This document shows positions 63,471-64,000 of a DNA stretch of 64,000 nt, one piece after another. Below the pieces are notes generated by a model. It was not told where the DNA came from. It saw only the letters and a program-made list of their open reading frames with translations, and did no database searches. The DNA lies in contig NZ_CM001441.1 of the NCBI RefSeq assembly GCF_000244895.1, positions 5,557,417 through 5,621,416 of the forward strand, in the 5' to 3' direction. Origin of the DNA: Desulfosporosinus youngiae DSM 17734. GTDB lineage: Bacteria; Bacillota; Desulfitobacteriia; Desulfitobacteriales; Desulfitobacteriaceae. How positions within the stretch are numbered: position 1 is the stretch's first letter; each line of letters begins with the position of its first letter. A program made the translations under genes and the position numbers.

Positions 63471-63509
63471 AAAAGGAACGGCGTTAAACCATAATTATTC
63501 CGTTCCTTT
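63471..63509 (-). terminator. Hairpin downstream of the chemoreceptor gene
   Basis: AAAGGAACGG and CCGTTCCTTT form a 10-bp stem around 18 bases, beginning 30 bases after the stop on the minus strand; a TTTTCC run follows. A smaller AATCCC/GGGGATT hairpin lies between it and the gene. Confidence 0.65.
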
Positions 63510-63540
63510 CACCCCTGTTAATCCCTTTTGGGGATTGTAG

Positions 63541-64000
63541 TTATACATTAAATTTTTTCAAGGTTTCCTGCAATTCCTCAGCCATCTTTGCTAAAATCTG
63601 GCTCGAAGAGGAAACTTCCTCCATAGAAGCCGACTGCTCCTCTGTTGCGGCAGACACCGTTTGAGTCTGCCCGCTGATTTCCCGGCTAATCTCATATATA
63701 TCCGTAACCGAAGAGACAACCTTTTCGCTGCCCACTGCCATTTGTTGAATATCCTCTGAAATCTCCCCAATTTGGGATGAAACCTGATTTACTAAATCCG
63801 CTATCTCATTAAATGCCTGACCGGCAGTTTCAGCCACCTCTGTCCCCAGTTTTACTTGATGGGTGCCTTCATTAATCGACACAACAGCCTTTTGGGTATC
63901 ATGCTGAATACCACTGATTAATAAGGCAATTTGCTTTGAAGCCTCCTGAGATTGTTCCGCCAATTTTCGGACTTCATCCGCTACAACAGCAAAACCCCTT
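63541..64000 (-). CDS. Methyl-accepting chemotaxis protein, C-terminal part
   Basis: The right window edge cuts the gene; the last 153 codons are present. They begin in the signalling hairpin tip (KGFAVVADEVRKLAEQSQEA) and continue through the adaptation helix (VSAATEEQSASMEEVSSSSQ, a methylation region) to LQETLKKFNV. It relays signals to CheA and CheW. Ligand-binding and membrane parts lie outside the window, so nothing can be said about the signal. Confidence 0.93.
   Translation of the reverse strand, partial: RGFAVVADEVRKLAEQSQEASKQIALLISGIQHDTQKAVVSINEGTHQVKLGTEVAETAGQAFNEIADLVNQVSSQIGEISEDIQQMAVGSEKVVSSVTDIYEISREISGQTQTVSAATEEQSASMEEVSSSSQILAKMAEELQETLKKFNV

Overview
The window looks like the chromosome of a spore-forming, anaerobic clostridial Firmicute of the Desulfosporosinus/Desulfitobacterium kind. 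Seen evidence: spore genes (spo0F, sleB-ypeB, a gerA-type operon), delta subunit rpoE next to pyrG and argS, a six-cysteine peptide with its radical-SAM maturase, an M-box leader, AGGAGG-type ribosome sites and moderate GC. The genus is inferred from gene content and order, not from a database search.

Positions 1-32,450 are ordinary core chromosome. Minus-strand blocks run glpX, fsa, fba, a Cys-rich protein, spo0F, alr, femX-like; then pyrG, rpoE, argS, a DUF1934 gene, ypeB, sleB; then a floA/nfeD-like membrane-domain operon and a DUF1836 regulator. Next come a radical SAM gene, a glycolipid-type glycosyltransferase, ybaK, an NlpC/P60 hydrolase, a TIGR00300-family enzyme, glnS, htrA-yycJ, a TPR protein and scfA-scfB. 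At 28.66-31.6 kb a sigma-A-like promoter, an M-box Mg2+ riboswitch and a terminator precede a PRC-barrel/MgtE_N/CBS protein and an NRAMP-related Mg2+ transporter. A GC-rich, highly folded non-coding element at 12.93-13.34 kb has a relative at 21.4-21.6 kb.

Positions 32.9-61.9 kb are accessory and partly decayed: palindromes, a DUF3102 remnant, a truncated IS1634-like transposase, a frameshifted nuclease-like gene, small orphan genes, a type I restriction system (hsdM-hsdS-hsdR), a twice-frameshifted radC and a frameshifted integrase beside tRNA-Gly.

The most interesting object is an integrated element of about 12.5 kb at 37,511-50,005. The first 25 codons of an ATP-dependent DNA ligase gene lie at 37,444-37,518 and the rest resumes in frame at 50,006. 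The break falls exactly behind the catalytic lysine codon of motif I (K-x-D-G). The two junctions share the 8-bp repeat AGCTAAAA, and the element ends carry the inverted word TATCTCCATAA and arrays of TGTACA words. Inside are a small membrane ORF overlapping a double ribbon-helix-helix/phage-replisome-type protein, a complete gerA-gerB-gerC germinant receptor operon, an ORF remnant and a Tn554-like block of overlapping genes (three tyrosine-recombinase-type proteins and a coiled-coil partner). One recombinase carries six N-terminal excisionase-like helix-turn-helix modules. The element would therefore be a mobile carrier of spore germination genes.

Positions 61.9-64 kb return to core: tRNA-Gly, a PhoH-like ATPase, tRNA-Phe, tRNA-Glu and the end of a chemoreceptor gene.
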